Below are positions 27,990-37,527 of a stretch of 64,000 bases of DNA, one piece after another. The DNA comes from Acidimicrobiaceae bacterium. Its GTDB lineage: Bacteria > Actinomycetota > Acidimicrobiia > Acidimicrobiales > RAAP-2. The notes beneath the pieces were generated by a model. The model searched no databases. It saw only the letters and a program-made list of their open reading frames with translations, and was not told the origin of the DNA. Each line of letters opens with the position of its first letter. The stretch's first letter is position 1. The position numbers and the translations under genes are program-made. The stretch is taken from positions 1 to 64,000 of the forward strand of contig PMTF01000006.1 in the NCBI GenBank assembly GCA_003167415.1. The letters run 5' to 3'.

Positions 27990-28631
27990 CTACATTCGTG
28001 ACCGAAACGCTGGCAGTCCGTCGCCCGAAAGGTCGTTGAGCACCGCCCGGCGACCGACCATCGCCAGAATGAGCGACGCCAAAGGGCCTTCGACAGTAGA
28101 ACCGCCTCCCGTCGACCAGTCGAAGTCCGTCGCCGTCATGCGTAGACCGGCTATGCGTTTTTTGGTCTTTATCGGAAAACCGACACCTTTCATTGTGTTG
28201 GCGACCGTTAGCAACGTGACTTCGGGTACGCTCCGGCGCAAACCCGTTGGACGCCGAATGTCCGCGCTATGACACACGAGGTCAACGAGCAAGATCTCGG
28301 GCTTCGCACCACTCATTATTTGACGCATCCCGATCGTCATTCTGAACTGTTCCAGGAGCGAATCGGGAGGCGACGCGCCGATCGCCAAGCCCTCGCGTGC
28401 GACGTAGCGATTGAAGCTCATGCCGCTCTTTATCAATCCCATAAATACAGGACCGGCTTTCATATCGGCGCCAAAGATCAGATGGCCGACGACGTGTCGG
28501 ACTTTCCACGCTTCGCACAGCGATTGGGTCTCCCACTGAGTGCCGTCGAGCGTCGCTAAATCATCGGCCAGGGCCGAACGCTCCTCGTCCAATGCCTGCC
28601 ACGTGTCCACGGGTTCCTCCCAATCAGTCAT
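27990..28631 (-). CDS. MDMPI/DinB-fold maleylpyruvate isomerase family protein
   Basis: The start MTDWEEPVDTWQALDEER and the motif SLCEAWKVRHVVGHLIFGAD match the mycothiol-dependent maleylpyruvate isomerase N-terminal domain (TIGR03083-type). The metal-binding His residues are in HVVGHL and in the later VDLVCHSADIRRP. Proteins of this family are near-confined to actinobacteria. The substrate is unknown. Upstream in-frame codons to 28784 overlap lon and are left out. Confidence 0.82.
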   Translation of the reverse strand: MTDWEEPVDTWQALDEERSALADDLATLDGTQWETQSLCEAWKVRHVVGHLIFGADMKAGPVFMGLIKSGMSFNRYVAREGLAIGASPPDSLLEQFRMTIGMRQIMSGAKPEILLVDLVCHSADIRRPTGLRRSVPEVTLLTVANTMKGVGFPIKTKKRIAGLRMTATDFDWSTGGGSTVEGPLASLILAMVGRRAVLNDLSGDGLPAFRSRM

Positions 28632-28707
28632 TGAGACTAATCCAATCACTGCCTGAAGCATCTGGCTGCTCAACCGCAGGCGGAGCGATTTGCAGTTCGC
28701 GATCCAC

Positions 28708-31062
28708 TTAGGCTGCGGCGATATTTTCGCCCTTCGCGCTGGCGCGAGGGTCGTTCCCAAGTGCCGGGCGCAGCACGTCGGCAATCGTGCCCGCGAGGTG
28801 GAACGTCATGGCGTTGCGAACCTCTTCGGGGACGTCTTCGAGATCGGGCCCGTTGCGCTCTGGCAGGATGACTTCAGTTAATCCGGCGCGGTGCGCCGCC
28901 AGGACTTTTTGCTTGACTCCGCCAATGGGGAGCACGCGGCCCTGGAGGGTAACCTCGCCCGTCATTCCGATTACCGGTCGGACCGGTTCGCCTCGCAACA
29001 GACTGACGAGGGCCGTCGTCATGGTGACACCGGCGGAGGGGCCGTCCTTGGGAACGGCGCCCGCGGGCACATGGACGTGGAATCGCTTTCCGGTGAAGAC
29101 TTTCGGATCGATCTGCAACTCCTCGGCGTGGCTACGAACGTACGACATGGCGATCTCCGCCGACTCCTTCATGACGTCACCCAACTGACCGGTGAGCGTC
29201 AGACCTTCGGGTCCTTCGGACACGCTGGCTTCGACGAAAAGTACGTCACCGCCGGCGCCGGTAACGGCCAGTCCGGTCGCCACTCCGGGCACGCTGGTGC
29301 GATCGGCCGATTCGAAGTAGAAGTGAGGCCGTCCGAGCCACTCGCGGACGTCGGTCGCCTTGACGTGGATCGGAGCACCCCGCTCGCCGGCAGCCAGTTT
29401 CGTCGCCGCCTTACGAAGTAGTCGTCCGATCTCTCGTTCCAGGTTGCGCACGCCCGCTTCGCGTGTGTAGTCGGCCACGATGGTTTGCAAGGCCTCGTCG
29501 TCGAACGTGACTTCGTCGTCGCGCAGTGCCGCGCGGGCCAATTGGCGACCGAGGAGGTGGTGACGGGCGATCGAAACCTTCTCGGACTCGGTGTAGCCGT
29601 CCAGTCGAATCACTTCCATGCGGTCGAGGAGCGCCCCGGGAATGGTGTCGATCACGTTCGCCGTCGCGACGAACATCACTCGTGAAAGGTCCAGGTCGAC
29701 CTCCAGGTAGTGGTCGCGGAACGTGTGGTTCTGCGCGGGGTCGAGGACTTCGAGCAACGCTGACGACGGGTCGCCACGAAAATCGGATCCCAGTTTGTCG
29801 ACTTCGTCGAGCACGATGACCGGATTCATGGTGCCGGCCTCTCGAAGCGCCCGTACGAGTCGACCGGGCTGGGCGCCCACGTAGGTGCGTCGGTGCCCTC
29901 GAATCTCCGCTTCGTCGCGAACGCCACCGAGCGCGACCCGGACGTACTTGCGTTCGAGCGCGTTCGCGATCGACTGACCAAGCGAGGTCTTGCCGACGCC
30001 CGGGGGGCCGACGAGAGCGAGAATGGCGCCCGAGCCTCGACCGTCGACCGGCGTCAAGCCCCGCTCCGCCTGCAGCTTCCGTACGGCGAGGTGCTCGAGG
30101 ATCCGATCCTTCACGTCCTCGAGCCCGTCGTGATCGGCGTTCAAGATGCATTGCGCTTCGCGGACGTCCAAGCGATCCTCGGACTCGACGCCCCACGGGA
30201 TCTCGAGGATGGTGTCGAGCCACGTGCGAATCCAACCGGTCTCGGGACTCTGGTCATTGGTCCGTTCCAGTTTGTCGATCTCTCGAAGGATGGCCGTGCG
30301 TACGTGCTCGGGTAGATCGCGATCGGCGATCTTGGCGCGGTAGTCATCAGGGTCGACCTCGTCCTCGCCGAGTTGACCCAACTCTTTTTTGATCGCGTCG
30401 AGTTGTCGACGCAGGAGAAACTCACGTTGCGTCTTTTCCATTCCTTCCTCGACGTCGTTCTTGATGCGGTCGCGCAGCGTCAGGTCGGCTAACGTGTCGC
30501 GGGCCCAGCCGAGCACCAGGCGTAGTCGGGCTTCGACGTCGATGGTCTCGAGGACTTCCACCTTTTGGGCCAGCGTGAGGTCAGGGGAGTAACCGGCGAC
30601 GTCGGCCAGGCGTCCCGGTTCGGTGATCTCGCGCAGTTGCGCCGCAATTTGACGAGCGCCGCGACTGAGCAGAATGTTTTCTAAGACGGCGCGGTATTCA
30701 CGGGCTAGCTCGACGACGTTCGGGGTCGTCTCGCCGTCGTCCAGGGGTTCGGCTTCCACCCACAGGGCGTCGCCCGTCCCGGGAACACCGGTGCCGATCA
30801 TGGCGCGCTGATCGCCGCGGATGACGATCGCCTCAAGGCCACCCGGCAACGAACCTTCTTCCATTACCTCGGCGATGACGCCGATGTTCGCGTAGCGACC
30901 CTCGATGTGCGGGACCAACAGAAGTCGACCACCGGCAGAACGGGCGGCCTCGACCGCAACGCGCGCCTCGTTGGATTCGAGCGCCATGGAGAAGACCATG
31001 CCGGGCAGGACGACGCCGGACTTCAGAGGAAGCAGCGGCAGGGTGACATTCGTATTCGTCAT
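28708..31062 (-). CDS. lon: ATP-dependent Lon protease
   Basis: The 784-residue protein has the Lon N-terminal substrate domain (residues about 7-200), an AAA+ module with Walker A GPPGVGKT (352-359) and Walker B VIVLDEVDKLG, and a protease domain with Ser676 in PKDGPSAGV and Lys719 in GGVKQKVLAAHRAG. It degrades misfolded and regulatory proteins. The ATG at 31062 follows AAAGGGA by seven bases; upstream in-frame codons to 31215 are rejected. A CIRCE element lies 147-173 bp upstream. Confidence 0.97.
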   Translation of the reverse strand: MTNTNVTLPLLPLKSGVVLPGMVFSMALESNEARVAVEAARSAGGRLLLVPHIEGRYANIGVIAEVMEEGSLPGGLEAIVIRGDQRAMIGTGVPGTGDALWVEAEPLDDGETTPNVVELAREYRAVLENILLSRGARQIAAQLREITEPGRLADVAGYSPDLTLAQKVEVLETIDVEARLRLVLGWARDTLADLTLRDRIKNDVEEGMEKTQREFLLRRQLDAIKKELGQLGEDEVDPDDYRAKIADRDLPEHVRTAILREIDKLERTNDQSPETGWIRTWLDTILEIPWGVESEDRLDVREAQCILNADHDGLEDVKDRILEHLAVRKLQAERGLTPVDGRGSGAILALVGPPGVGKTSLGQSIANALERKYVRVALGGVRDEAEIRGHRRTYVGAQPGRLVRALREAGTMNPVIVLDEVDKLGSDFRGDPSSALLEVLDPAQNHTFRDHYLEVDLDLSRVMFVATANVIDTIPGALLDRMEVIRLDGYTESEKVSIARHHLLGRQLARAALRDDEVTFDDEALQTIVADYTREAGVRNLEREIGRLLRKAATKLAAGERGAPIHVKATDVREWLGRPHFYFESADRTSVPGVATGLAVTGAGGDVLFVEASVSEGPEGLTLTGQLGDVMKESAEIAMSYVRSHAEELQIDPKVFTGKRFHVHVPAGAVPKDGPSAGVTMTTALVSLLRGEPVRPVIGMTGEVTLQGRVLPIGGVKQKVLAAHRAGLTEVILPERNGPDLEDVPEEVRNAMTFHLAGTIADVLRPALGNDPRASAKGENIAAA

Positions 31063-31208
31063 TGCAATTCCCTTTCCAGTGTTCGAATTCACCTGTTGGA
31101 CTGCGCTGGCCACCAGGCGGACTCCTTCCTTCCCGGACTCGGGGAGGATCCGGAAAGGAAGCCGAATCGAAGTTCGGGACGTCCAGCATATCGGACCGTT
31201 CGGGATTT

Positions 31209-31235
31209 CTGGCACTCTCGGTAGGTGAGTGCTAA
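31209..31235. promoter_or_regulatory. CIRCE element (HrcA operator) upstream of lon
   Basis: CTGGCACTC, a 9-base spacer and GAGTGCTAA follow the CIRCE consensus TTAGCACTC-N9-GAGTGCTAA, with two mismatches in the first arm. HrcA binds CIRCE to repress groE and dnaK in many bacteria. Here it should place lon, on the minus strand, under heat-shock control. It also lies 183 bp before the peroxiredoxin gene on the other strand. Confidence 0.75.
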
Positions 31236-31417
31236 TCGAGCCGGTAACCGCGGAAAACCCGTTCGTTTACGCCAAATAAGTGTGGCGAGTACCCGTTTCG
31301 CCGATGAATGAAGAGCCAGATGGCAAGTCAATTGACCGGTGCAGGCTATGAAGAGGAGTCTTATACTCGCCCTCAATTCAAAGTGCGTCGAAGAGATGTT
31401 TTCGGAGAGGAACTCAG

Positions 31418-31873
31418 ATGGCGTTGGAGACTGGAGTAGTGGCACCGGAGTTCGGGCTGCTTGCGACACCCGATCAAAAGGTGGCGCTCTCAGAGTTCGA
31501 CGGTCCGGTCGTCCTCATCTTTTACCCGGCCGACTGGAGTCCCGTGTGCAGTGACGAGCTCTCGGTGTTCAGTGCCGCGAGCCGATTGTTTCACGCCCGC
31601 GGCGCGCAGCTTCTCGGTATCTCGGTCGATGGTCCGTGGTGCCATGAAGTCTTCAAAGAACAGCGCAAGGTGGCCTTTCCGCTTCTGGCGGACTGCAACC
31701 CCAAGGGCGAGGTCGCCAAGGCGTACGGGGTGTATCGAGAAGACGACGGCACTTCGGAGCGCGCTCTTTTCGTTATTGACCGCGACGGCAAGGTCGCGTG
31801 GAGCGAGGTGTCGCCCGTCGGTGTCAATCCCGGCGCCGACGGCGCCCTTCGAGCGGTGGAGGCGTTGTCATGA
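31418..31873 (+). CDS. peroxiredoxin (AhpC/TSA-like)
   Basis: This 151-residue thioredoxin-fold protein has the start APEFGLLATPDQKVALSEFD and the peroxidatic Cys in PADWSPVCSDEL (PxxxS/TxxC). One other Cys (DGPWCHEV) may act as a resolving residue. It likely reduces peroxides in the cytoplasm. GGAGAGGAA precedes the ATG. It overlaps the next gene as ATGA and so shares its message. Confidence 0.85.
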   Translation: MALETGVVAPEFGLLATPDQKVALSEFDGPVVLIFYPADWSPVCSDELSVFSAASRLFHARGAQLLGISVDGPWCHEVFKEQRKVAFPLLADCNPKGEVAKAYGVYREDDGTSERALFVIDRDGKVAWSEVSPVGVNPGADGALRAVEALS

Positions 31874-32409
31874 GTGAGCGAGCTCTACTTTCGATTCCCG
31901 TAGGACCGGAGGATCATTCCCGCGGACCCTTGGACGCGAAACTGACCGTCGTTGAGTACGGCGATTATCAGTGTCCCTACTGCGGCCAGGCGTATCCGAT
32001 CGTCGAGAAGTTGATGACTACGTTTGCCGACTCAATGCGCCTCGTGTTTCGCAACTTGCCGCTCGCCGACGTGCACCCTCACGCCGAAGCCGCGGCGGAA
32101 GTGGCCGAGGCGGTCGGTCTGCAAGGCAAGTTCTGGGAGATCCACGACACCCTGTTCGAGAACCAGCGCGACCTCAGTGCCGCCGCTCTCTTACGCTACG
32201 TCGCTGACGTCGGCGCCGACGTCAAGGAAGCGACGAAGGAGATCGCCGACGGAGGTCCGCGGCAACGGGTCGAGGCGGATTTCGAAAGTGCTATTCGTAG
32301 TGGCGCGAACGGCACGCCGACTTTTTTCGTGAACGGCGTGCGGTACGACGGCTCGTGGCAGTATGAACCGTTTGCTGAGTACTTGACGCAAGTACTCGAT
32401 GGTTCGTAA
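31870..32409 (+). CDS. DsbA-like thioredoxin-fold oxidoreductase
   Basis: The 179-residue protein has a thioredoxin fold with the active site CPYC in VVEYGDYQCPYCGQA, a helical insert (YVADVGADVKEATKEI) and the cis-proline loop GTPTFFVNGVRYDG. It resembles the domain found at the C terminus of some NhaA antiporters. No signal peptide is seen, so it probably works in the cytoplasm. It is coupled to the peroxiredoxin and may be its reducing partner. Confidence 0.85.
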   Translation: MSERALLSIPVGPEDHSRGPLDAKLTVVEYGDYQCPYCGQAYPIVEKLMTTFADSMRLVFRNLPLADVHPHAEAAAEVAEAVGLQGKFWEIHDTLFENQRDLSAAALLRYVADVGADVKEATKEIADGGPRQRVEADFESAIRSGANGTPTFFVNGVRYDGSWQYEPFAEYLTQVLDGS

Positions 32410-32682
32410 TTGACGCACTGAAGTTGGGCAGTACCAACTCAGGGCGTCTCCTTCGCAGCACACACCAACCGGAAGCAGTCTGTCAAAGCACATTTCCATC
32501 CATGGTTTTCGTACCAACGGTCCACTTGGTGGCAGCAAGCAGGATCTTCGTTGCCGATTGGCCGGGCGGACAATTGAAGATAGAATTAACTATTCGCGAA
32601 CTTGGCGACGCGCTACGAAGACGGACCTGCAACTCGATGTCCATCATTGGTGAAGCCTGAAAACAGTCGGAGGTGTCGCCGA

Positions 32683-32805
32683 ATGAAGTTCCGCCGTCAA
32701 AGGTTATTCCGCCGTCGGATGAGGCTCAACCTTCGCACTCTGATCGGATTAGCCGTCCTATGCCTGATCGTGGTGCTTATCCTTAAGGAACTCAACGTCA
32801 TTTAG
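32683..32805 (+). CDS. 40-residue membrane protein
   Basis: A short gene begins at the ATG at 32683, with GGAGG at 32669-32673 as a near-ideal ribosome site. The product has eight Arg/Lys residues in the first 14 (KFRRQRLFRRRMR) and then one helix (TLIGLAVLCLIVVLIL). Such basic single-helix peptides sit in the membrane with the N terminus inside. No family is known to me. Confidence 0.5.
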   Translation: MKFRRQRLFRRRMRLNLRTLIGLAVLCLIVVLILKELNVI

Positions 32806-32906
32806 CGGTCGGGCGTCAACCTGACACGTAAACCGACGTCAGCCCTCTACTCATTCTCACTAATTATTCCGCGCCACTTGAAACTTCTAAGGCGTTCCTT
32901 AGCTGC

Positions 32907-34616
32907 TTACCGTCGCGCTCGCAACCAAGCTCCATTGTTGACGTCGACCACGCGCTCGTCCGTCAACGGAGAGCTCGACGCCAGCACTTCTTCGTCATCG
33001 CCGATGCAGAAGGGTTCGCCTGAGAAATTCACGACGCAACGAAAGTCCGGACCACGTCGTAAAACGAGGACGCCCATGGGGCTGGGTTCCCAAGTGATGG
33101 CCCACTCGTCATCGTTGAAAATGGTTGAGCGCAACGCCAGAACTGACCGAAAGAAGTGCAATGTTGACGATGCGTCGTTGAGCTGGGTAGCCACACTCAC
33201 GTCAGCCCAACTTTGCGGCTGTGGCAACCAGGTTTCATGTCGCGCACTGAAGCCGAGGGTGGGACCTTCCTTCTCCCACGGCAGTGGTACGCGACAACCG
33301 TCTCGTCCAAGTTCTTGCTTGCCGGTGCGGAAGTAAATAGGATCTTGCAGCCTGTCCTCGTGGATGTCCATGACTTCCCAAAGACCTAGTTCTTCGCCTT
33401 GATAAATACAAGCTGAACCCGGTAGTGCCAACGCCAGCAAGTACGCGGCCCGAGCACGCCCGTGTCCGGTCGGCGTGACGTCGCCCAGGACGCCCTCGGC
33501 GGGACCATCTTGTGAGTAGCGCGACACCGTGCGCTTCTCGTCGTGACTCGACAGCGTCCACGTCATCCACGAATGACGCTCGAAGCACGCGCCGTGCAAC
33601 GTATTGATCATTTGACGAAACGCGTCGGCGTTCCAGACAATCTTGGACAGGTCGAAGGACAATGTTGACTGCAGTTCGTCGCGGCGCAGATAACGGGCCA
33701 GTCGATCAACGTCACGCACCACAACTTCGCCAACCAGGAACTTCTCGGTGGGGTACTCCCGGGCCACGCGGCGCCACCGTCGAAGGACGTCGTGCACGCC
33801 CTCGGCGTCATAGAACGGAACGGGACCCCAAATGTCGGGTCGGTACGAGTGGTCGGGCGCAAAGCCCATGTCGCGGTAATCATCGTCCTTGCCTATTGCC
33901 GACACGGCGTCGAGTCGGCAACCGTCAACGCCTCGATCAAACCAGAACCGCAGAATTTCGTCGAATTGGACCAGCACTTCTTCGTTCTTCCAGTTCAGAT
34001 CAGGCTGGCTGGAGTCGAAGAGATGGAAATACCACTGACCGGGCGTACCGTCAAGATTCTGGGTCCGGGTCCACGCGGGCCCGCCGAAGATGCTCTTCCA
34101 GTCGTTAGGCGGTTCGTCTCCACCCTCACCTTGACCATCCTTGAAGTAAAACCAGTCACGTTCCCTTGAACCCTCGGGAGAGCTCAGGGCCGATTGGAAC
34201 CAGGGGTGTTGGCTTGAACAGTGATTCGCGACGAAATCGAGAACGACCCGCAGTCCCAATTGGTGACTCGCGTCAATCAGGTCTTGGACGTCCTCGAGCG
34301 AACCAAAGAGGGGATCGGTGTCGACATAATCTCTGACGTCGTAGCCCCCGTCGAGCATCGGAGATGCGTACCAAGGGGAAATCCACACGGCATCCACGCC
34401 GAGTTCTTTGATGTAAGGCAATCGACTGATCAGCCCCGCGATGTCGCCCACGCCGTCATCATTGGCGTCGGCGAAACTTCTCAAATAGACCTGGTAAAGA
34501 ACTGCTCTGTGCCACCACTTCAGCGACGACTCGCTGTCGATGTCAGGCCACGCGACGTGGCCCGGCAAGTGAATCGAGTCGAGAATTCGCTTTTGCGCTT
34601 CTTCTTCGACAATCAT
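32907..34616 (-). CDS. GH13 alpha-glucosidase (oligo-1,6-glucosidase/trehalose-type)
   Basis: This cytoplasmic 569-residue hydrolase should cleave alpha-glucosides. The four GH13 regions are DFVANHC (127-133), GCRLDAVSA with nucleophile Asp236, FLVGEVVV with acid/base Glu297, and LSSHDEKR with Asp359. Region IV has Ser where SNHD is usual. AAGGAAG precedes the ATG. It is divergent from the LacI gene and an ABC sugar importer, which implies that it breaks down the imported sugar. Confidence 0.92.
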   Translation of the reverse strand: MIVEEEAQKRILDSIHLPGHVAWPDIDSESSLKWWHRAVLYQVYLRSFADANDDGVGDIAGLISRLPYIKELGVDAVWISPWYASPMLDGGYDVRDYVDTDPLFGSLEDVQDLIDASHQLGLRVVLDFVANHCSSQHPWFQSALSSPEGSRERDWFYFKDGQGEGGDEPPNDWKSIFGGPAWTRTQNLDGTPGQWYFHLFDSSQPDLNWKNEEVLVQFDEILRFWFDRGVDGCRLDAVSAIGKDDDYRDMGFAPDHSYRPDIWGPVPFYDAEGVHDVLRRWRRVAREYPTEKFLVGEVVVRDVDRLARYLRRDELQSTLSFDLSKIVWNADAFRQMINTLHGACFERHSWMTWTLSSHDEKRTVSRYSQDGPAEGVLGDVTPTGHGRARAAYLLALALPGSACIYQGEELGLWEVMDIHEDRLQDPIYFRTGKQELGRDGCRVPLPWEKEGPTLGFSARHETWLPQPQSWADVSVATQLNDASSTLHFFRSVLALRSTIFNDDEWAITWEPSPMGVLVLRRGPDFRCVVNFSGEPFCIGDDEEVLASSSPLTDERVVDVNNGAWLRARR

Positions 34617-34639
34617 GAATCTTCCTTTTGATCTGAATT

Positions 34640-34655
34640 ATTGCAACGCGTTGAC
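34640..34655. promoter_or_regulatory. LacI-type operator before the GH13 gene
   Basis: TTGCAACGCGTTGACT contains the perfect 10-bp palindrome CAACGCGTTG with central CG, typical of LacI-family operators. A related half site TTGCAACCGTGTTAA lies at about 34780-34797 near lacI. Binding by the adjacent regulator is inferred. Confidence 0.5.
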
Positions 34656-34815
34656 TGCCACAAAATTGTGCGAAATACTCCCAACGAAGCGTCGATGCCT
34701 CGCTCTATTCTTAAAACTTCGAACTCGTTGAACCATGCAATGAACGGGCCCTGTCTTTCGTGACCAAAGTCGCCCGAACATTGCAACCGTGTTAAAAAGT
34801 TCCGTTGACCTGCAC

Positions 34816-34844
34816 TTGACACTGATGATAGTGCTCAGTATCAT
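34816..34844 (+). promoter_or_regulatory. promoter of the lacI-ABC operon
   Basis: TTGACA (34816-34821) and TATCAT (34839-34844) are 17 bases apart. The spacer and -10 box contain the inverted repeat TGATA-N8-TATCA, so a repressor could block the promoter directly. The gene starts about 60 bases downstream with a GTG. Confidence 0.65.
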
Positions 34845-34903
34845 GCCATGGAACCGGTTCCGAATCGGGAGCGTCGTACCGGATTTCTTGGGGGGAAATT
34901 GCT

Positions 34904-36004
34904 GTGAGGAAGCGTACGATCAGTATCGCCACCGTGGCCGCAGAGGCCGGGGTGGGCGTCGGTACTGTTTCGCGCGTACTCAATGGGAGCGATCAGGTCA
35001 GCGAGGCGACCCTCAAACGCGTCCTCGGCACGATAGAACGTTTGGATTATCGACCCTTGCGCAGCGCCTCGTCGCTCTCGAAAGGACGCACCGATGCCGT
35101 CGGCATTCTCGTGTCGGTGATCACCCGACCATCGGTCATGGCGCGCCTGGTCGGCGTGATTGATGTCCTGAGCGACGCGGGCCTCGACGCAGTGGTGTTC
35201 AATGTCGATAATCGGGCGCAACTCGATCGCCACCTTTCCTCGATCATCGATCAGCGTCGCGTTGACGGCATTATTTCGATCTCACTTCGCATTCCCAAAG
35301 AGCGCATCGCGCGCATCCGCAAACTTGCTATACCCCTGGTGCTCGTCGACAACAGTCTTCCCAATCTTCCCTGCGTCTACATTGACGACGTTGCGGGCGG
35401 CAAATTGGCGACGGAGCACCTCCTTTCACTCGGTCATCGGCGAATTGGATTTATTGGCGACAACGCGAGATCTGACTTGGGTATGTCGGCGTCAGAAAAC
35501 CGCTACGCCGGCTATCTGATGGCCTTGGAAGCGGCGGGAATTGGACCTGACTTTGACCTCGTGGCGCGCGGTCCCCACTCTTCGGAAGCTGCTGCGGTTC
35601 TCGCCAGTGCACTGTTCGAACTGGGTAAGCGTCGCCCAACGGCGATCTTTGCGAGTTCCGACACCTTGGCGGTGGGCGTGATCAAAGCGGCACAGCAACA
35701 CCGACTCAAGATTCCTGATGACTTGGCCGTCATTGGTTTTGACAATCTTGAAGTTTCTTCCATTCTCGACATCTCTACCGTGAACCAGCCGCTGCTGGAG
35801 TCGGGAACTAAGGGAGCGTCAAAGATGGTCTCGCTGCTCAATGGCGAGATCGCAAAGCCTCATCGAGAGGAACTTGTTCTCGATGTTGTCCCCCGAGGAA
35901 GTTCCTTGGGGATCCAGAGGAACAGTCCCACCAAGCTCTACGGCGTCGTGGAGGGTCCGAAAGGCCTCCAGATTCTTCAGGGGGGAGAGGAGCTGGTGTC
36001 TTGA
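34904..36004 (+). CDS. LacI family transcriptional regulator
   Basis: The N-terminal HTH is SIATVAAEAGVGVGTVSRVLNG, and the hinge reads YRPLRSASSLSKG. The periplasmic-binding-like effector domain follows, with VDGIISISL, LVDNSLPNLPCVYID and AIFASSDTLAVGVIKA. It should repress the sugar operon in the absence of an alpha-glucoside. It ends four bases inside the next frame's TTG, though I start the next gene further down. Confidence 0.93.
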   Translation: MRKRTISIATVAAEAGVGVGTVSRVLNGSDQVSEATLKRVLGTIERLDYRPLRSASSLSKGRTDAVGILVSVITRPSVMARLVGVIDVLSDAGLDAVVFNVDNRAQLDRHLSSIIDQRRVDGIISISLRIPKERIARIRKLAIPLVLVDNSLPNLPCVYIDDVAGGKLATEHLLSLGHRRIGFIGDNARSDLGMSASENRYAGYLMALEAAGIGPDFDLVARGPHSSEAAAVLASALFELGKRRPTAIFASSDTLAVGVIKAAQQHRLKIPDDLAVIGFDNLEVSSILDISTVNQPLLESGTKGASKMVSLLNGEIAKPHREELVLDVVPRGSSLGIQRNSPTKLYGVVEGPKGLQILQGGEELVS

Positions 36005-36033
36005 AAGAGATCATTACAACGAAAAGGGGAGTT

Positions 36034-37407
36034 ATGAGTAGGAATTTATTCGGGAGGGCGAAGGCGTCTCGCAAGGCTCTGATAGCCGCCGTAGCTTTGA
36101 CGACCGTAGCCAGTATGTCCATCATTTTGTCGAATGGACCCGCGTTGGCGGCATCGTCGAAGAAGATCGGCGGTTCAGTGTCGATATGGGCCGAGTGGAC
36201 CAGCACCGAGCAGCAGGATTTCAAGGCGGTATTGCAGCCCTTCGAGGACTCGACCGGCATCACGGTTCATTACACCGGTAAGGGCAGCAATATGGATACG
36301 GCGCTCGACGCGGCAGTCGCCGGCGGTTCTCCGCCCGCGGTCGCCCTGGTCCCGGATCCCGGCACCCTGGACACGCTCGCGGCCAAGCACGCCATAAAGC
36401 CGCTGGCTTCAATTCTTGGTACGGAGACGAAGAACTACGGGACCGCCTGGAGCAACTTGGCCACCTACAAGAAGAAGTTGTACGGAGTCTGGTTTAAGGC
36501 TGCCAACAAGAACACCGTCTATTACAACCCGGCCGTGTTCAAGGCTGCGGGCATCTCGTCGACACCGACCTCGTGGTCGCAGTTGCTGACGGACGAGACG
36601 ACGATTGCCAACGGCGGTACCTACGCTCCGGTCTCCTTATGCACGGACATCGGATGGCCCGTCGCCGACCTCTTCCAGAATCTGTTCGTGAAGTTGAACG
36701 GCGCAACCGCCTACGACAACCTGGCGGCTCACAAGACGAAGTGGTCAAGTTCCGCCGTGACCAATACGTTCGCGGAAATGGCTCAGTTGACCGGTGTCAG
36801 CGGGGCAAACCTGCTCGGTGGCATGAAGGGCGCTCTGGCCGACGGCTCGTGGCCGAACTGCACCACCAGCGTGTTCCCGGCATCGGGCTCGCCGACAGCC
36901 GCGATGGTGTTCGAGGCTGACTTCCTCACGAGTAACGTTCCGTCGAACTACACGCCAGGTAACGGCAGTTCGTGCACGTTGAGCGCGACGGCCTCACCGT
37001 GCTACGACACGTTCAACTTCCCGGCGCCTACTGGTAGTGCCTTCGGGGCCGACATCCAGGGCTCGGGCGACGTGGCGATGTTGCTGACGTCGACTCGTCA
37101 ATCCAAAGCGCTGATCAAGTACTTAGCGTCGCCGAGCGCGGCTGCCATATGGGCCAACCTGGGTGGGTTCGTCTCGCCCAACAAGAAGGTGTCCCTTAAT
37201 TCATACCCGGACAGCGTATCCAAGGCCGACGCGAAGGCCCTGACCTCCGCCAAGGCCTTCGTGTTCAGCCTCGATGACTTGCAGGTTGGTTGGGAGCCGG
37301 CATTGTGGGCTGACATGCTCAACGTCTTGCAAAACCCGTCGACGTCCAACGTCACCACCGTGGAGGCACTCATGGACACGCAGGCGAAGGCAGCACTCGG
37401 CCACTAG
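36034..37407 (+). CDS. sugar ABC transporter substrate-binding protein
   Basis: The ATG at 36034 follows AAGGGGAG. A signal peptide (ALIAAVALTTVASMSIILSNGPALA) leads to a MalE/UgpB-type binding protein: VSIWAEWTSTEQQDFKAVL, GSPPAVALVPDPGTLD, and the ligand-site segment YYNPAVFKAAGI. No lipobox Cys is present, which is unusual for a Gram-positive binding protein; it may stay attached otherwise. A TTG at 36001 is an alternative start. Confidence 0.9.
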   Translation: MSRNLFGRAKASRKALIAAVALTTVASMSIILSNGPALAASSKKIGGSVSIWAEWTSTEQQDFKAVLQPFEDSTGITVHYTGKGSNMDTALDAAVAGGSPPAVALVPDPGTLDTLAAKHAIKPLASILGTETKNYGTAWSNLATYKKKLYGVWFKAANKNTVYYNPAVFKAAGISSTPTSWSQLLTDETTIANGGTYAPVSLCTDIGWPVADLFQNLFVKLNGATAYDNLAAHKTKWSSSAVTNTFAEMAQLTGVSGANLLGGMKGALADGSWPNCTTSVFPASGSPTAAMVFEADFLTSNVPSNYTPGNGSSCTLSATASPCYDTFNFPAPTGSAFGADIQGSGDVAMLLTSTRQSKALIKYLASPSAAAIWANLGGFVSPNKKVSLNSYPDSVSKADAKALTSAKAFVFSLDDLQVGWEPALWADMLNVLQNPSTSNVTTVEALMDTQAKAALGH

Positions 37408-37527
37408 CCCAAGAGTTGCCGCGCGAAGGGTCATCGTGAACTTAAGAGAATCGCACGTCGCGGAGAGCCGCTCCACCCCTGTCTTCCTGCAGGGGTGGCG
37501 CGGCTCTGCGCGCGAGGGGCTGACGTC

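Noticed and set aside
29411-30235. 274-codon minus-strand frame
   Set aside because: It is a shifted frame inside lon with an Arg-rich, motif-free product.
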